A stretch of DNA of 64,000 bases. Source: Synergistales bacterium. GTDB lineage: Bacteria > Synergistota > Synergistia > Synergistales > Aminiphilaceae. Below, piece by piece: positions 33,863-43,181 of this stretch. The position numbers and the translations under genes are program-made. A model generated the notes under the pieces. The model searched no databases. It saw only the letters and a list, made by a program, of their open reading frames with translations, and was not told where the DNA came from. Position 1 is the first letter of the stretch, and each line of letters opens with the position of its first letter. The stretch is taken from positions 1-64,000 of the forward strand of contig JAIPGA010000002.1 of the NCBI GenBank assembly GCA_021736445.1, given 5' to 3'.

Positions 33863-36304
33863 TTACTTGTCCTTCGGTTCAGGCGTTGCCTCGTTGTTCT
33901 GTTCGCCGTTACCCTCGAACTGTTTCTTGATCTCTGCGTTGCGTTTCACCCAGTACCACAGCTTTGCGGCCACAAGTCCCCGGATACTCTCCTCTCCTTC
34001 CTCGGCCGATACAGCCGGGATCCCGGTAAGGAGTGCTATCCCCTCTTCAATCGTATCGATCGCCCAGATATGGAAGGTCCCTTCGCGGACGGCGTCCAGG
34101 ACCTCGTGGTGCAGCATGAGATTGACCATATTCGCCGAGGGCACCAGAACACCCTGATCGCCGGTGAGGCCGGCGAGCTTGCAGTATTTGAAGTACCCTT
34201 CGATCTTCTCGTTCACGCCCCCGATGGGCTGGATATTGCCGAATTGATCGACGGAACCCGTGACGGCGATATCCTGTCGGAGAGGGCGTTCCGCCAGAGC
34301 CGAAAGAAGACAGTAGAGCTCGGTGGAAGAGGCGCTGTCTCCTTCAATCTCTTCGTAGGTTTGCTCGAAGGCGATCTTGGCGGAAAGCGAAAGCGGGAGA
34401 TCCTTGGCGTAGGTTCGGCCCAGGTAGCTTTCCAGGGTGAGGAGGCCTTTATTGTGGATCGGACCTGTCATCTTCACCTCCCGCTCGAGATTGACCACCC
34501 CTTCCCGACCCATGAATACATTGGCGGTGATCCGTACCGGTTTGCCGAAGACGTGATCCCTGGTATCCAGCACAGTCAAGCCATTCACCTGGCCAATCTC
34601 CCGGCCTCTGGTGGCGATGTGCAGTGTCCCCTCGGCAAAGAGGTCCTGGATGCGTTCTTCGATCAGGTTTGTGCGGTACTGTTTCTCGTCGATAGCCTTG
34701 CGGATGCTTTCTCTCGAAACCGTCTGGAGATCGTCCATCCGTGCCCAGGAGGAGGCTTCTACCAGAATCTCCGAGATCTTGTTGAATTGTGTCGACATCT
34801 TGTTTCTGTTACCGGAGAGTCGGGAGGACCATTCGATGATTTCCGCCACCGCTCCGCTGGAGAAGGGCAGGAGGCTTTCTTTCTGTGTGAAACCGGCGAC
34901 GAACTTGCCAAGATCCCGCTCGGAATCTGCGTCGCGTCGCATATCCACGTCGAAGTCGGCCTTGATCTTGAAGAACTTGGGGAATTCGTGGTCGTACATA
35001 TGGAGAAGATAGTAGATCCAGCGTGTGCCGATGATCACCACTTTGAGCTTAATGGGAACCGGTTCCGGGCGCAGTGAGGAGACGGGGACCAACCCCAGTT
35101 GCTCACCCAGGTTTTCAATGGCTATCTCGCCTGTTTTCAGCACTCTTTTGATCGCTTCCCAGGACATGAATTGCCTGAACAGATCCTCGGCCTGTAAGAG
35201 CAGGTATCCGCCGTTGGCTTTGTGCATCGCGCCGGCCTGGATCTTCTGGAAATCCGTAGAGAGATAGCCCTGTTTGCTTTCGTACTCCACTTTCCCCACT
35301 GTGTTGTAATAGTTGGGGTTGGTTTCAAAGATGACCGGAGCCCCATCTTCCGGGTCGTTACTGACAAATATATTGACGTTATAGCGGGAAAAGTCGATTT
35401 CGGCGTTTTCGTCCCTGGCGGCGGCGACGAACATGTTGGCGTTGGCGATGATGTCCTCTGTCAACGAGTTGATCCATTCACTGAGCTTGTCTCCTTCGCC
35501 AAAGCTGCCGCGCAGCTCATCCAGGGCAGGGGTGATGGCGTTACGGCTGATTTCGGCCTCCAGCTCCTTGATTTGGTCCTTCAGCTCTTTTTCCAGCGAA
35601 CGGATTTTGCGCAGTACAGCCAATGTTTGCTGGGAAATCTGTTCCGACCGGTCTTTCATCTGCTTCTGCTGCTCTTCATCCAGTTGCTCGAATTCCTCCT
35701 GCTGCATCTCCCGCTTTTCGATTTCCCCCTCTTCGTTTTCCTCTTCTTTCATGGGGATGTTGACAAAACCCTGGGGAGTGCGTTTGACTGCGAATCCCTT
35801 TTCCGCGGCTTCCGCCCTGATCTGTTCCATCAATTCGTTGACCTTTTCCTGAAATTCCTTCACCATTTGCGCTTTCTGATCCTCGTAATTGCTGTCCTCA
35901 AAGGCTTTATTCAGGATGATCTTCAGGTCCTCTACCAACTCGGCGAGTTTTTCGGAGAGTTTTTCCCCGTTGCCGGCCGGGAGATTGATAGCCAGTGGGC
36001 GGCTTGGGTCGTTAAAATTGTAGACATAGATCCAGTCATCCGGGGCTTCTTGCTGTTCCGCTTCCCTGTGCAGCTGCTGGAGGGTGTAGGTGGTGCGCCC
36101 GCTACCCGGGTTGCCGACGACAAAGATGTTGTATCCGCGGCTCCGTACACCGAGACCGAATTTCATGGAACGGTTGGCTCGTTCCTGTCCGATCAGTCCT
36201 TCGAGAGCGCAGCATTCCTCTGTCGTTTCAAAACCGAGTATGGATGGCTCCGTTATCCGTCGGAGCTGCTCAATCTGGAGTTCCTTCGTATTCTGTGCTG
36301 TCAT
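33863..36304 (-). CDS. Lon-related AAA+ ATP-dependent protease
   Basis: About 813 residues from ATG 36304 of the Lon-related family with an AAA_32-type ATPase part (related to E. coli YcbZ/LonH), not housekeeping Lon. Walker A appears as VVGNPGSGRTTYTLQQL near residue 62. A long Glu/Gln-rich helical insertion (about 145-270) is probably coiled coil. ATPase elements KANGGYLLLQAEDL and KVVIIGTRWIYYLL are near 365-440. The C-terminal protease domain has catalytic Ser in EIEGDSASSTELYCLLSAL near 670 and Lys in IGGVNEKIEGYFKY near 713. No Lon N-terminal substrate domain. It overlaps the mnmA end by 35 bases. Confidence 0.88.
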   Translation of the reverse strand: MTAQNTKELQIEQLRRITEPSILGFETTEECCALEGLIGQERANRSMKFGLGVRSRGYNIFVVGNPGSGRTTYTLQQLHREAEQQEAPDDWIYVYNFNDPSRPLAINLPAGNGEKLSEKLAELVEDLKIILNKAFEDSNYEDQKAQMVKEFQEKVNELMEQIRAEAAEKGFAVKRTPQGFVNIPMKEEENEEGEIEKREMQQEEFEQLDEEQQKQMKDRSEQISQQTLAVLRKIRSLEKELKDQIKELEAEISRNAITPALDELRGSFGEGDKLSEWINSLTEDIIANANMFVAAARDENAEIDFSRYNVNIFVSNDPEDGAPVIFETNPNYYNTVGKVEYESKQGYLSTDFQKIQAGAMHKANGGYLLLQAEDLFRQFMSWEAIKRVLKTGEIAIENLGEQLGLVPVSSLRPEPVPIKLKVVIIGTRWIYYLLHMYDHEFPKFFKIKADFDVDMRRDADSERDLGKFVAGFTQKESLLPFSSGAVAEIIEWSSRLSGNRNKMSTQFNKISEILVEASSWARMDDLQTVSRESIRKAIDEKQYRTNLIEERIQDLFAEGTLHIATRGREIGQVNGLTVLDTRDHVFGKPVRITANVFMGREGVVNLEREVKMTGPIHNKGLLTLESYLGRTYAKDLPLSLSAKIAFEQTYEEIEGDSASSTELYCLLSALAERPLRQDIAVTGSVDQFGNIQPIGGVNEKIEGYFKYCKLAGLTGDQGVLVPSANMVNLMLHHEVLDAVREGTFHIWAIDTIEEGIALLTGIPAVSAEEGEESIRGLVAAKLWYWVKRNAEIKKQFEGNGEQNNEATPEPKDK

Positions 36305-37340
36305 CAGCAGACATTCTCCTCTCTGTGTTTGCGATGATCCCACCGCCGACAACCATTGTACCATCGTACAGAACAAGCGACTGTCCCGGTGTGGGCGCCG
36401 TAAAGGGCTCATCGGCATGGACGGTAAAACGGCGGTCCTCCCGGTGGAGCTCTTCTATCCGTACGGTTACGGGCCGTGCCCTGTACCGGATCAGCGCCGA
36501 GAGCTCGGCTCCCTCAAGGTGGTTTGTGCCGTACACCACGGCATCCCTGCACAGGATGCGATGTGCCGAGACCTCCTCCCGTGATCCGACTACCACCGTA
36601 TTTGTGGCGGGATGGATGTCGGTGACGTACCACGGACCGTCTGGAAGCCCCAGGCCTTTCCGTTGGCCTATGGTAAACTGAAAAAACCCGCCGTGTCTAC
36701 CGAGCAACCTCCCTTGCTTGTCGCGAAAGTCTCCACTGCCGGCAGTGCCATGGATGTGCCGGGAGAAACAGAGGTCCTGCGAGGAGGGTATCCCCTCGAA
36801 GAGGCCGGGGAAGGATTCCTTCCCCAGCTGTTCCACCTCCTCTTTCGTGTACCGGCAGAGGGGGAGGATGGCACGTGTCAGAACGAAGGGGCCGAGACGG
36901 TAGAGAACATAGCTTTGGTCTTTTCTTCTGTCGGCTGCCTTCCACAGCCCTGCCCTGCCCTGCTGTCGGCCGGTGCACGCGTAGTGCCCGGTAGCTATTG
37001 TGCCGATGCCGCGGTACCTTGCGAACGACAGAAGCCTTCGGAATTTGATTGTTTCGTTACAGCGAATGCAGGGGTTTGGCGTGCGTCCCATGAGAAGTTC
37101 CTGTTGACTGTACTGTTTTATCCTGGTGTGAAATTTGTCTCGAATATCATGATACCAGAGAGGGATGCCGAGCTGCGTACATACCGACCGGGCCCTGTGG
37201 TAGCTCTCTTTCTCCTTCTTGCCGCCATGCATCGCAAGCATCAGCGCCGTGACGGCAAAGCCCCGTCGCTGCAGGAGAAGAGCCGAGACCGCGCTGTCCA
37301 GGCCTCCGCTGATACCAATAAGGATGGTCGGTTGCGGCAT
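36270..37340 (-). CDS. mnmA: tRNA 2-thiouridylase MnmA
   Basis: Adenylates and thiolates U34 of Lys, Glu and Gln tRNAs. 356 residues. ATP-binding P-loop motif ILIGISGGLDSAVSALLL is near residues 6-23, the first catalytic Cys in GRTPNPCIRCNETIKF near 85-100, ATGHYAC near 116 and the second Cys in SSQDLCFSRH near 188. GQRKGLGLPDGPWYVTDIHP near 226 completes the family pattern. Its start overlaps the cobO stop (TGATG), and its end overlaps the protease gene, so cobO-mnmA-lon appear to form one transcript. Confidence 0.95.
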   Translation of the reverse strand: MPQPTILIGISGGLDSAVSALLLQRRGFAVTALMLAMHGGKKEKESYHRARSVCTQLGIPLWYHDIRDKFHTRIKQYSQQELLMGRTPNPCIRCNETIKFRRLLSFARYRGIGTIATGHYACTGRQQGRAGLWKAADRRKDQSYVLYRLGPFVLTRAILPLCRYTKEEVEQLGKESFPGLFEGIPSSQDLCFSRHIHGTAGSGDFRDKQGRLLGRHGGFFQFTIGQRKGLGLPDGPWYVTDIHPATNTVVVGSREEVSAHRILCRDAVVYGTNHLEGAELSALIRYRARPVTVRIEELHREDRRFTVHADEPFTAPTPGQSLVLYDGTMVVGGGIIANTERRMSADDSTEYEGTPD

Positions 37341-37870
37341 CAGTACTCCCGACCCCGTTGCGGCTGGAATCCTTGCTGGAAGGGGTGTCGTATCTCCCGG
37401 AATTCCGTCACCAGGTCGGCGAAGGAGATCACGGCTTCGGGGGCGTTGCGTCCCGTCATGACCACCTCAATGTAAGGGGGGCGGTTCTGGAGCAGCTGCT
37501 TGACGTCATTCCAGGCAAGCAGACCGAAGGCAATGGCGATGTTGATCTCGTCGAGCACCAGCAGGTCGATCTCGCCGTCATTGAGGATGCTGCGGGCGCT
37601 TTGGAGTCCTCGTTGTGCTTCCTCGAAATCAATGGGATAGGGCTGTCGGGGATCGACGAAATCGGGGGTCCCGGTTTGCAGGAAGGTCACCTGTGGAAGG
37701 GAGGAAACCGTCTTGATCTCGCCATAGTGTTCCCAGCCTTTGCAGAATTGGATGACTGCAGAGCTGCCGCCGTGTCCCGCGGTTCGGAGGACCATTCCAA
37801 GCGCCGCCGTCGTTTTTCCCTTGCCATTTCCCGTATAGACATGTACGATACCCTGTTCGTGCAGATGCAT
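37340..37870 (-). CDS. cobO: Corrinoid adenosyltransferase, CobO/BtuR type
   Basis: Attaches the adenosyl group to cob(I)alamin or its precursors. 176 residues. P-loop VHVYTGNGKGKTTAALGM near residues 9-26, AVIQFCKGWEHYGE near 38-51, and LLVLDEINIAIAFGLL near 103-118 with the Walker B Asp-Glu. Other cobalamin genes are absent here, so it may serve salvage. It diverges from hypF with about 64 bases between the starts; GAGGAGGAAA precedes the ATG. Confidence 0.93.
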   Translation of the reverse strand: MHLHEQGIVHVYTGNGKGKTTAALGMVLRTAGHGGSSAVIQFCKGWEHYGEIKTVSSLPQVTFLQTGTPDFVDPRQPYPIDFEEAQRGLQSARSILNDGEIDLLVLDEINIAIAFGLLAWNDVKQLLQNRPPYIEVVMTGRNAPEAVISFADLVTEFREIRHPFQQGFQPQRGREY

Positions 37871-37934
37871 CTCTTTTCCTCCTCGCCGAATCGGTGTCTA
37901 CTATTCCGCCCCCCAAGGGCCATGGGAGGTCTCT

Positions 37935-40226
37935 ATGGTTTCACAATTCAAGCTTCTTGTCACCGGTATCGTTCAGGGCGTAGGATTTCGCCCCTTCTGT
38001 GCCCGGCTTGCCAAACGACTCGATCTGAGCGGTTCTGTACAGAATACCTCCGAAGGAGTGCGCATCACGCTGGAGGGGCCTGCTCACCTTATCGAATCCT
38101 ATATGGAGCTTCTCTCCAGGGAACATCCCCCACTTGCTGTGGTGAGTGATATCCAGGTGGAGTCTGTGGGGCAGGTCAGGGCTCCCTCCGGCTCGTTTAC
38201 GATAGAAAAAAGCCTCACGCAGCGTAGACAGCGTGTGCTGATCCCCCCTGATGTGGCGACCTGTCCGGAGTGCCTCGAAGAGGTGCGAACCCCCGGGGAA
38301 CGACGCTACCGCTATCCCTTCACCAATTGTACAAACTGTGGTCCAAGATACTCCATTATCGAGCGGCTGCCCTACGATCGTCCCTTCACGACGATGCATT
38401 CCTTTGCGATGTGTGACGCTTGTCAAAAGGAATATGAAGATCCCTTTGACAGACGGTACCACGCACAGCCCATTGCCTGTCCCCTGTGCGGTCCACAATT
38501 GGAATTCATTACGGCACGGGAGAGCGCTGATGCCTCCTGGTACGGCGAGGAGGCCCTTCAGAAAGCGGTGGAATCCCTGCAGGGAGGAGAGATCGTGGCC
38601 ATCAAAGGGCTCGGGGGATATCATCTGGCCTGTGATGCCTTCAACGAAACGTCTGTTTCGCGTCTGCGGGAACGCAAGATGAGGCCCATGAAGCCCTTTG
38701 CTGTAATGGTGGCAGACCGGGAGCAGGCGGAGCGGCTGCTCGTTCTTTCGGAGGAATCCATGGATTTTCTCCAATCACCCCGAGCACCTATCTGTATCGG
38801 CAAGACCAGGAGACCCTGTCTTGCCCCCTCGGTAGCCCCCGGTCAGAACAGCATCGGTGTCATGCTGCCCTATACCCCGCTGCACTGGCTTTTGATGGAA
38901 CACTTCGAGGTCCTGGTCATGACCAGCGCCAACCTGAGCGACGAACCCCTGATTGCAGATGATCGGGAGGCACTGGAGAAGCTTGGAGGGATCGCCGATG
39001 CCTTCCTTCGGCATAACCGGCCGATCTTTCGCCGCATTGACGACTCGGTTGCGATCGACGCTTCGGAAGGGCCGATCATGGTGCGCCGCGCCCGCGGGTT
39101 TGTTCCGTCTCCTCTCTTTGTACCGCAGGAGCTGCCGGAGCTGCTGGCTGCCGGTGCCGAGATGAAATCAACCTTTGCGCTGACCCAGGGGCGGTGTATC
39201 TTCCCCAGCCAGTATCTCGGTGACCTCAAGGATATCGCGACGGTGGGGCTGTACAAGGAGGCGCTTCGGCACTACCGGTTCCTGTTTCGTATCGATCCCG
39301 CCTTTCTGGTGTGCGATATGCACCCCCAGTTTCTTTCCACGGCCACAGCCAGGGAGGAGACAGAAGGCCGGCTGGAGGAACTGGCGGTTCAGCACCATCA
39401 CGCCCACCTTGCCGCCTGTCTTGCCGAACACGAGAAGGATGGGCCGGCGATCGGACTGATCCTGGATGGGACAGGTTACGGCGCGGACGGCACCATTTGG
39501 GGGGGCGAATTGCTGGTAGGAGATGTCGATGGCTACAGGCGGGAGGGGCATCTCGCGCCCTTTCGCCTTGTGGGCGGCGACAGAGCCGTTGCGGAACCCT
39601 GGAGATCGGCGCTTTCCCTGCTCGTTGAAGCCCTGGGGTGGGATGGAGCCCGCAGCATAGCGAAGGAATTGTGGCCCCAGAGGACCGAGACCGTCGAACA
39701 GCTGTTTGACGCCTACCATCTGTTTCCGGTCACCACCTCCTGTGGGAGACTCTTTGACGGTGTGGCGGCGCTTCTTGGATGCTGCGCAACGGTCAGTTTC
39801 GACGGGGAGGCCCCGATGCTCCTTGAAGGGGCTGTTGATGAATCCTGTGATGCCATCATGCCATTTCTGGTATACCACGACAGCGAAGGACTGATTTCCC
39901 TGGACTGGAAACCAGCTGTCCGTTGGCTTGTGAGCCATAGGAACGACACCCTTTCCCGCAGTGCAGCGGCGTTCCACCGGGGTCTGGCGGCGGCTCTGGT
40001 CCAGGCGGTTGCACTGCTCCACTGTCGTTGCGGCCTGTCGACGGTGGTGCTTTCAGGGGGGGTATGGCAGAATCGTCTGCTTTCGGACGAGGTAGCGGAG
40101 GGCATACGCGAGAAGGGATGGACTCCGCTCCTCCACAAGCGATTGCCTCCGAACGACGAATGTGTCGCTGTCGGGCAGGCGGTCATCGGCGCAAGGTATC
40201 TGGAAAAGAAGGGGGCCTACGCGTAA
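37935..40226 (+). CDS. hypF: Carbamoyltransferase HypF
   Basis: Makes the carbamoyl precursor of the cyanide ligands of NiFe hydrogenases. 763 residues in the standard order: acylphosphatase domain, residues 1-90 (GIVQGVGFRPFCARLA); zinc-finger pair at about 108-185 (CPECLEEV, NCTNCGPRYS, CDACQKEY, CPLCGP); YrdC-like carbamoyl-AMP domain about 205-390 (IKGLGGYHLACDA, MRPMKPFAVMV, MTSANLSDEPL); and a Kae1-like domain to the end (QHHHAHLAACLAEH, LDGTGYGADGTIWGGELL, LSGGVWQNRLL). No hydrogenase or other hyp gene is in the window. A GGGAGG precedes ATG 37935. Confidence 0.96.
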   Translation: MVSQFKLLVTGIVQGVGFRPFCARLAKRLDLSGSVQNTSEGVRITLEGPAHLIESYMELLSREHPPLAVVSDIQVESVGQVRAPSGSFTIEKSLTQRRQRVLIPPDVATCPECLEEVRTPGERRYRYPFTNCTNCGPRYSIIERLPYDRPFTTMHSFAMCDACQKEYEDPFDRRYHAQPIACPLCGPQLEFITARESADASWYGEEALQKAVESLQGGEIVAIKGLGGYHLACDAFNETSVSRLRERKMRPMKPFAVMVADREQAERLLVLSEESMDFLQSPRAPICIGKTRRPCLAPSVAPGQNSIGVMLPYTPLHWLLMEHFEVLVMTSANLSDEPLIADDREALEKLGGIADAFLRHNRPIFRRIDDSVAIDASEGPIMVRRARGFVPSPLFVPQELPELLAAGAEMKSTFALTQGRCIFPSQYLGDLKDIATVGLYKEALRHYRFLFRIDPAFLVCDMHPQFLSTATAREETEGRLEELAVQHHHAHLAACLAEHEKDGPAIGLILDGTGYGADGTIWGGELLVGDVDGYRREGHLAPFRLVGGDRAVAEPWRSALSLLVEALGWDGARSIAKELWPQRTETVEQLFDAYHLFPVTTSCGRLFDGVAALLGCCATVSFDGEAPMLLEGAVDESCDAIMPFLVYHDSEGLISLDWKPAVRWLVSHRNDTLSRSAAAFHRGLAAALVQAVALLHCRCGLSTVVLSGGVWQNRLLSDEVAEGIREKGWTPLLHKRLPPNDECVAVGQAVIGARYLEKKGAYA

Positions 40227-40276
40227 CCGAGGTCCCGGGGGGGACGGCCGTCCTCCTGCTCCCCGGGCCTCGGTTA
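40224..40276. terminator. Large hairpin between convergent hypF and glpX
   Basis: TAACCGAGG (40224-40232, including the hypF stop codon) pairs with CCTCGGTTA (40268-40276), extended inward by CCCGGGG and CCCCGGG. There is no T-run, so termination strength is uncertain; it could act in either direction. Confidence 0.55.
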
Positions 40277-40300
40277 TGCGGTTTCACCTCCGTCTAAGGA

Positions 40301-41296
40301 CTATGGACGCCGGCCGTAATCGACGTTAGTGCTCAGGTTCTGGAGCTTTTTGAGGCTGTGTACCCCTTCCACGTACCGGATGGTTCCGCTCTTCGAACGC
40401 ATCACCATTGATTGCGTGGTGATCTTGTCGCCGGAATACCTGACGCCCTTGAGAAGCTCTCCATCGCTCACGCCGGTGGCGGAGAAGAAGACATTGTCCC
40501 CGCCCACCAGATCGTTGATTTCCAGCACCTGTTCCAGGTCCATGCCCTGCTCCGTACACTTGTTGCGTTCTTCGTCGTTCCGTGGCCACAGCTTGCACTG
40601 AAACCCTCCGCCGACGCATTTGAGGGCGCAGGCGGAGATCACCGCTTCAGGCGATCCTCCGATCCCCATCAGCAGGTCGATGCCGCTTTCGGCACGGCAG
40701 GTCATGAGGGCCCCACCTACGTCGCCGTCCGGTATCAGCCGGATCCGTGCGCCGGTTTGACGGATTTGGGAAACGAGATCGTCGTGGCGCGGTCTGTCGA
40801 GGACGACAACGGTCACATCATCGGTGGCCAGACCTTTAGCCTTGGCTACGCGACGGATGTTTTCCGATACAGGTGCATTGATGTCGATAAACGGGGCTGC
40901 TTCCGGGCCGCTGGCAATCTTGTTCATATAGAAGATATGGTGAGGGTTATACATGCTGTCTCGTTCTGCAACGGCAACCACGGAGATGGCGTTCAGGCGC
41001 CCCTTGGCAGTGAGTGTGGTGCCGTCGATCGGGTCGACAGCGATGTCCACCTGGGGAGGATCCCCGGACCCAAGGTGTTCTCCGTTGTACAGCATCGGGG
41101 CCTGGTCTTTCTCCCCTTCACCGATAACCACCAGACCGTCCATACAGACCGTATTGAGAAGATAGCGCATTGCGTTGACGGCGGCCCCATCGGCGCCGTT
41201 TTTGTTGCCTCTTCCCAACCAGCGTCCGCCTGCCATCGCCGCTGCCTCGGTGGAACGCACCAACTCGAGAGCCATGTTTCTGTCAGGGACATTCAT
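40301..41296 (-). CDS. glpX: Class II fructose-1,6-bisphosphatase GlpX
   Basis: Gluconeogenic phosphatase, metal-dependent. 331 residues from ATG 41296, chosen because AGGAGGT lies at 41310-41304 with seven-base spacing; an in-frame GTG overlaps that site. Motifs: [15 protein letters not shown] near 35, [14 protein letters not shown] near 56, [16 protein letters not shown] near 83-98 (metal site), [16 protein letters not shown] near 182 and [17 protein letters not shown] near 209. Its presence with gap-pgk-tpiA suits an organism that makes sugars from amino acids. Confidence 0.95.
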   Translation of the reverse strand: MNVPDRNMALELVRSTEAAAMAGGRWLGRGNKNGADGAAVNAMRYLLNTVCMDGLVVIGEGEKDQAPMLYNGEHLGSGDPPQVDIAVDPIDGTTLTAKGRLNAISVVAVAERDSMYNPHHIFYMNKIASGPEAAPFIDINAPVSENIRRVAKAKGLATDDVTVVVLDRPRHDDLVSQIRQTGARIRLIPDGDVGGALMTCRAESGIDLLMGIGGSPEAVISACALKCVGGGFQCKLWPRNDEERNKCTEQGMDLEQVLEINDLVGGDNVFFSATGVSDGELLKGVRYSGDKITTQSMVMRSKSGTIRYVEGVHSLKKLQNLSTNVDYGRRP

Positions 41297-41367
41297 GCAC
41301 TGCACCTCCTAGGTTATTCTATGCAACGCACCTGCTGCGACACATCTCTGCCCACATCTTAACACCA

Positions 41368-42666
41368 TTACTCCTCATCGAATCGGGAGAATATTTCGTC
41401 TACAAAACGAAAATAGTAATCGGGGTGGAACAGGGACTGCAGAGTCTCTGTGGAAAGGGCCCTCTGGACCGTTTCCTCCTGCTCGAGCATCTGCTGGAAT
41501 GTCCCGTTGCCGTTCCAGCATCGCATGGCCGCACTCTGGACCGCCCTGTAGGCGTCATCGCGGGGCATACCCGCATCCTCCACAAGTGCCAGGAGCACTC
41601 TCTGGCTGTACACCAGTCCCTTTGTGAGATCGAGATTGGCGAGCATGGCATCCTCGTTGACGGTGAGGTCCGCTGTCAGGGCGTGCGTTTTTTCTATCAT
41701 GTAATGGGCAAGATGAAAGGCATCGGGCCATATGATGCGCTCCGCCGATGAGTGGCTGATATCCCGCTCGTGCCAGAGAGCGATGTTTTCTGTTGCTGTC
41801 ACCGTATAGCCGCGGAGCAGTCGGGCCATCCCACAGAGGCGTTCGGCAATGATCGGGTTTTTCTTGTGAGGCATGGCCGAAGATCCTTTCTGTTTGTTGC
41901 CGAAGGGCTCCAGGGCTTCCAGTACTTCCGTCCGCTGGAGGTGCCGTATCTCTGTGGCAATGCGCTCTATCCCCGCTCCGAAAAGAGAGAGCGCCGTTAC
42001 GAGCTGAGCATGGATATCCCTTGGGATCACCTGGGTGGAGATCCTGGCGGGACGCAGTCCCAGCAATTGGCATACCCGCTTTTCGACAGAGGGAGGGCAG
42101 TGGGCGTAGGTCCCCACGGCACCGGATATCTTGCCGATTCGACATGCCTCTTTAGCGTCTTCCAGTCGTCGTGTGTCACGATGTAGCTGGTCGTACCAGT
42201 TCAGCAGTTTCAAGCCGAAGGTCATCGGTTCGGCGTGGATGCCGTGGGTTCTTCCTACGCAGGGGGTATAACGGTATCTTTGCGCCTGGTGCAGAAGGCT
42301 TTTTTTCAGCGCAGCCAGGGAGCCGAGGAGGATCTCCATCGACGTATTGATACGCAGGGAGCTGGCGGTATCCAGAATGTCGCTGCTGGTCAGCCCCAGG
42401 TGGATATAGCGGCCTTCGGGACCGATTGTCTCGGCAACACAGGAAACGAAGGCGATCACATCGTGATGGGTGTTCTCTTCGATTTCCCTGATCCGTTCAA
42501 CGGTAAACCCCGCCCGTTCCTTGATCACCGAAAGGGTCTCATCGGGGAGGACCCCTTCCTCATTCCATGCTTCACAGGCTGCCAGCTCTACGTCGAGCCA
42601 GGACATGTATTTCTGCGTTTCGGACCATATTGCCGCCATCGCTTCTGTCTCGTAACGTTCTATCAC
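41368..42666 (-). CDS. purB: Adenylosuccinate lyase
   Basis: Acts twice in purine synthesis, releasing fumarate from SAICAR and adenylosuccinate. 432 residues from GTG 42666, preceded by GGAGG with nine-base spacing and overlapping the stop of the DUF4416 gene (GTGATAG). Motifs: IERYETEAMAAIWSE at the start, THHDVIAFVSCVAE near 67, IHLGLTSSDILDTASSLR near 84-101, CVGRTHGIHAEPMTFGLKLL near 138-157 and the superfamily signature GSSAMPHKKNPIIAERLCG near 263-281. Confidence 0.95.
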   Translation of the reverse strand: MIERYETEAMAAIWSETQKYMSWLDVELAACEAWNEEGVLPDETLSVIKERAGFTVERIREIEENTHHDVIAFVSCVAETIGPEGRYIHLGLTSSDILDTASSLRINTSMEILLGSLAALKKSLLHQAQRYRYTPCVGRTHGIHAEPMTFGLKLLNWYDQLHRDTRRLEDAKEACRIGKISGAVGTYAHCPPSVEKRVCQLLGLRPARISTQVIPRDIHAQLVTALSLFGAGIERIATEIRHLQRTEVLEALEPFGNKQKGSSAMPHKKNPIIAERLCGMARLLRGYTVTATENIALWHERDISHSSAERIIWPDAFHLAHYMIEKTHALTADLTVNEDAMLANLDLTKGLVYSQRVLLALVEDAGMPRDDAYRAVQSAAMRCWNGNGTFQQMLEQEETVQRALSTETLQSLFHPDYYFRFVDEIFSRFDEE

Positions 42667-43181
42667 GGTGCATGACCTCCGTTTTGCCGGTGTTTGCGTA
42701 CCCACCTTGCGCGTATCTCGGAAAGAAAGGGTGCGTAGATCCCGGAGGCGAAATCCGGGAAGGTGTAGTCAAAGGGCGCCCACTTCCCCGAGCGGTACCG
42801 CAGCGTCACCTCTGCAAACAGCCCGTTACCTATCGGAATACGTTGCGCTCTGTCCTTTGTGGAGGCAAGTATAAGGCGGGCTCCATCGATAAAACCGGGG
42901 TCGATGTTGACCCTCCGCTGTGTTGCGCCGCTTTCCTCCTCGATGGCGACGGCGGTGGTTTTCCATTGGGCAAGCTGTTCACCGTCCCAGAGGCCCTGGA
43001 AAGAAAGAAGGCGCCTGGTCAGTTCGGTACCGATAGCGTCGTAGTAGCGGGTCCACTGGAACGAATAGGCCTCGCTGATCTGTTCCGGTGGCCCCCAGCG
43101 TTCGCGCATTCTCTCCAAAGCCCACTGCCACCAGGGTTCGCTTGGGGTGAGTGTGGCCACGAAGAGTTTAACAGGGATCAT
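42663..43181 (-). CDS. DUF4416 family protein
   Basis: 172 residues, no signal peptide or membrane segment. It matches the pattern of the DUF4416 family: FVATLTPSEPWWQWALERM near residue 7, FQWTRYYDAIGTELTRRLL near 41-59, VNIDPGFIDGARLILASTKDR near 91-111, GLFAEVTLRY near 123 and the Trp/Phe-Pro-Asp-rich WAPFDYTFPDFASG near 138-151. The function of the family is unknown to me. Its stop overlaps the purB start and its start lies inside the end of the next upstream gene, so it is co-transcribed with purB. Confidence 0.8.
   Translation of the reverse strand: MIPVKLFVATLTPSEPWWQWALERMRERWGPPEQISEAYSFQWTRYYDAIGTELTRRLLSFQGLWDGEQLAQWKTTAVAIEEESGATQRRVNIDPGFIDGARLILASTKDRAQRIPIGNGLFAEVTLRYRSGKWAPFDYTFPDFASGIYAPFLSEIRARWVRKHRQNGGHAP

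Noticed and set aside
36305-36418. 38-residue N-terminal extension of the Lon-like protease
   Set aside because: It lies inside mnmA, and the family N-terminus and an acceptable ribosome-binding site support ATG 36304.
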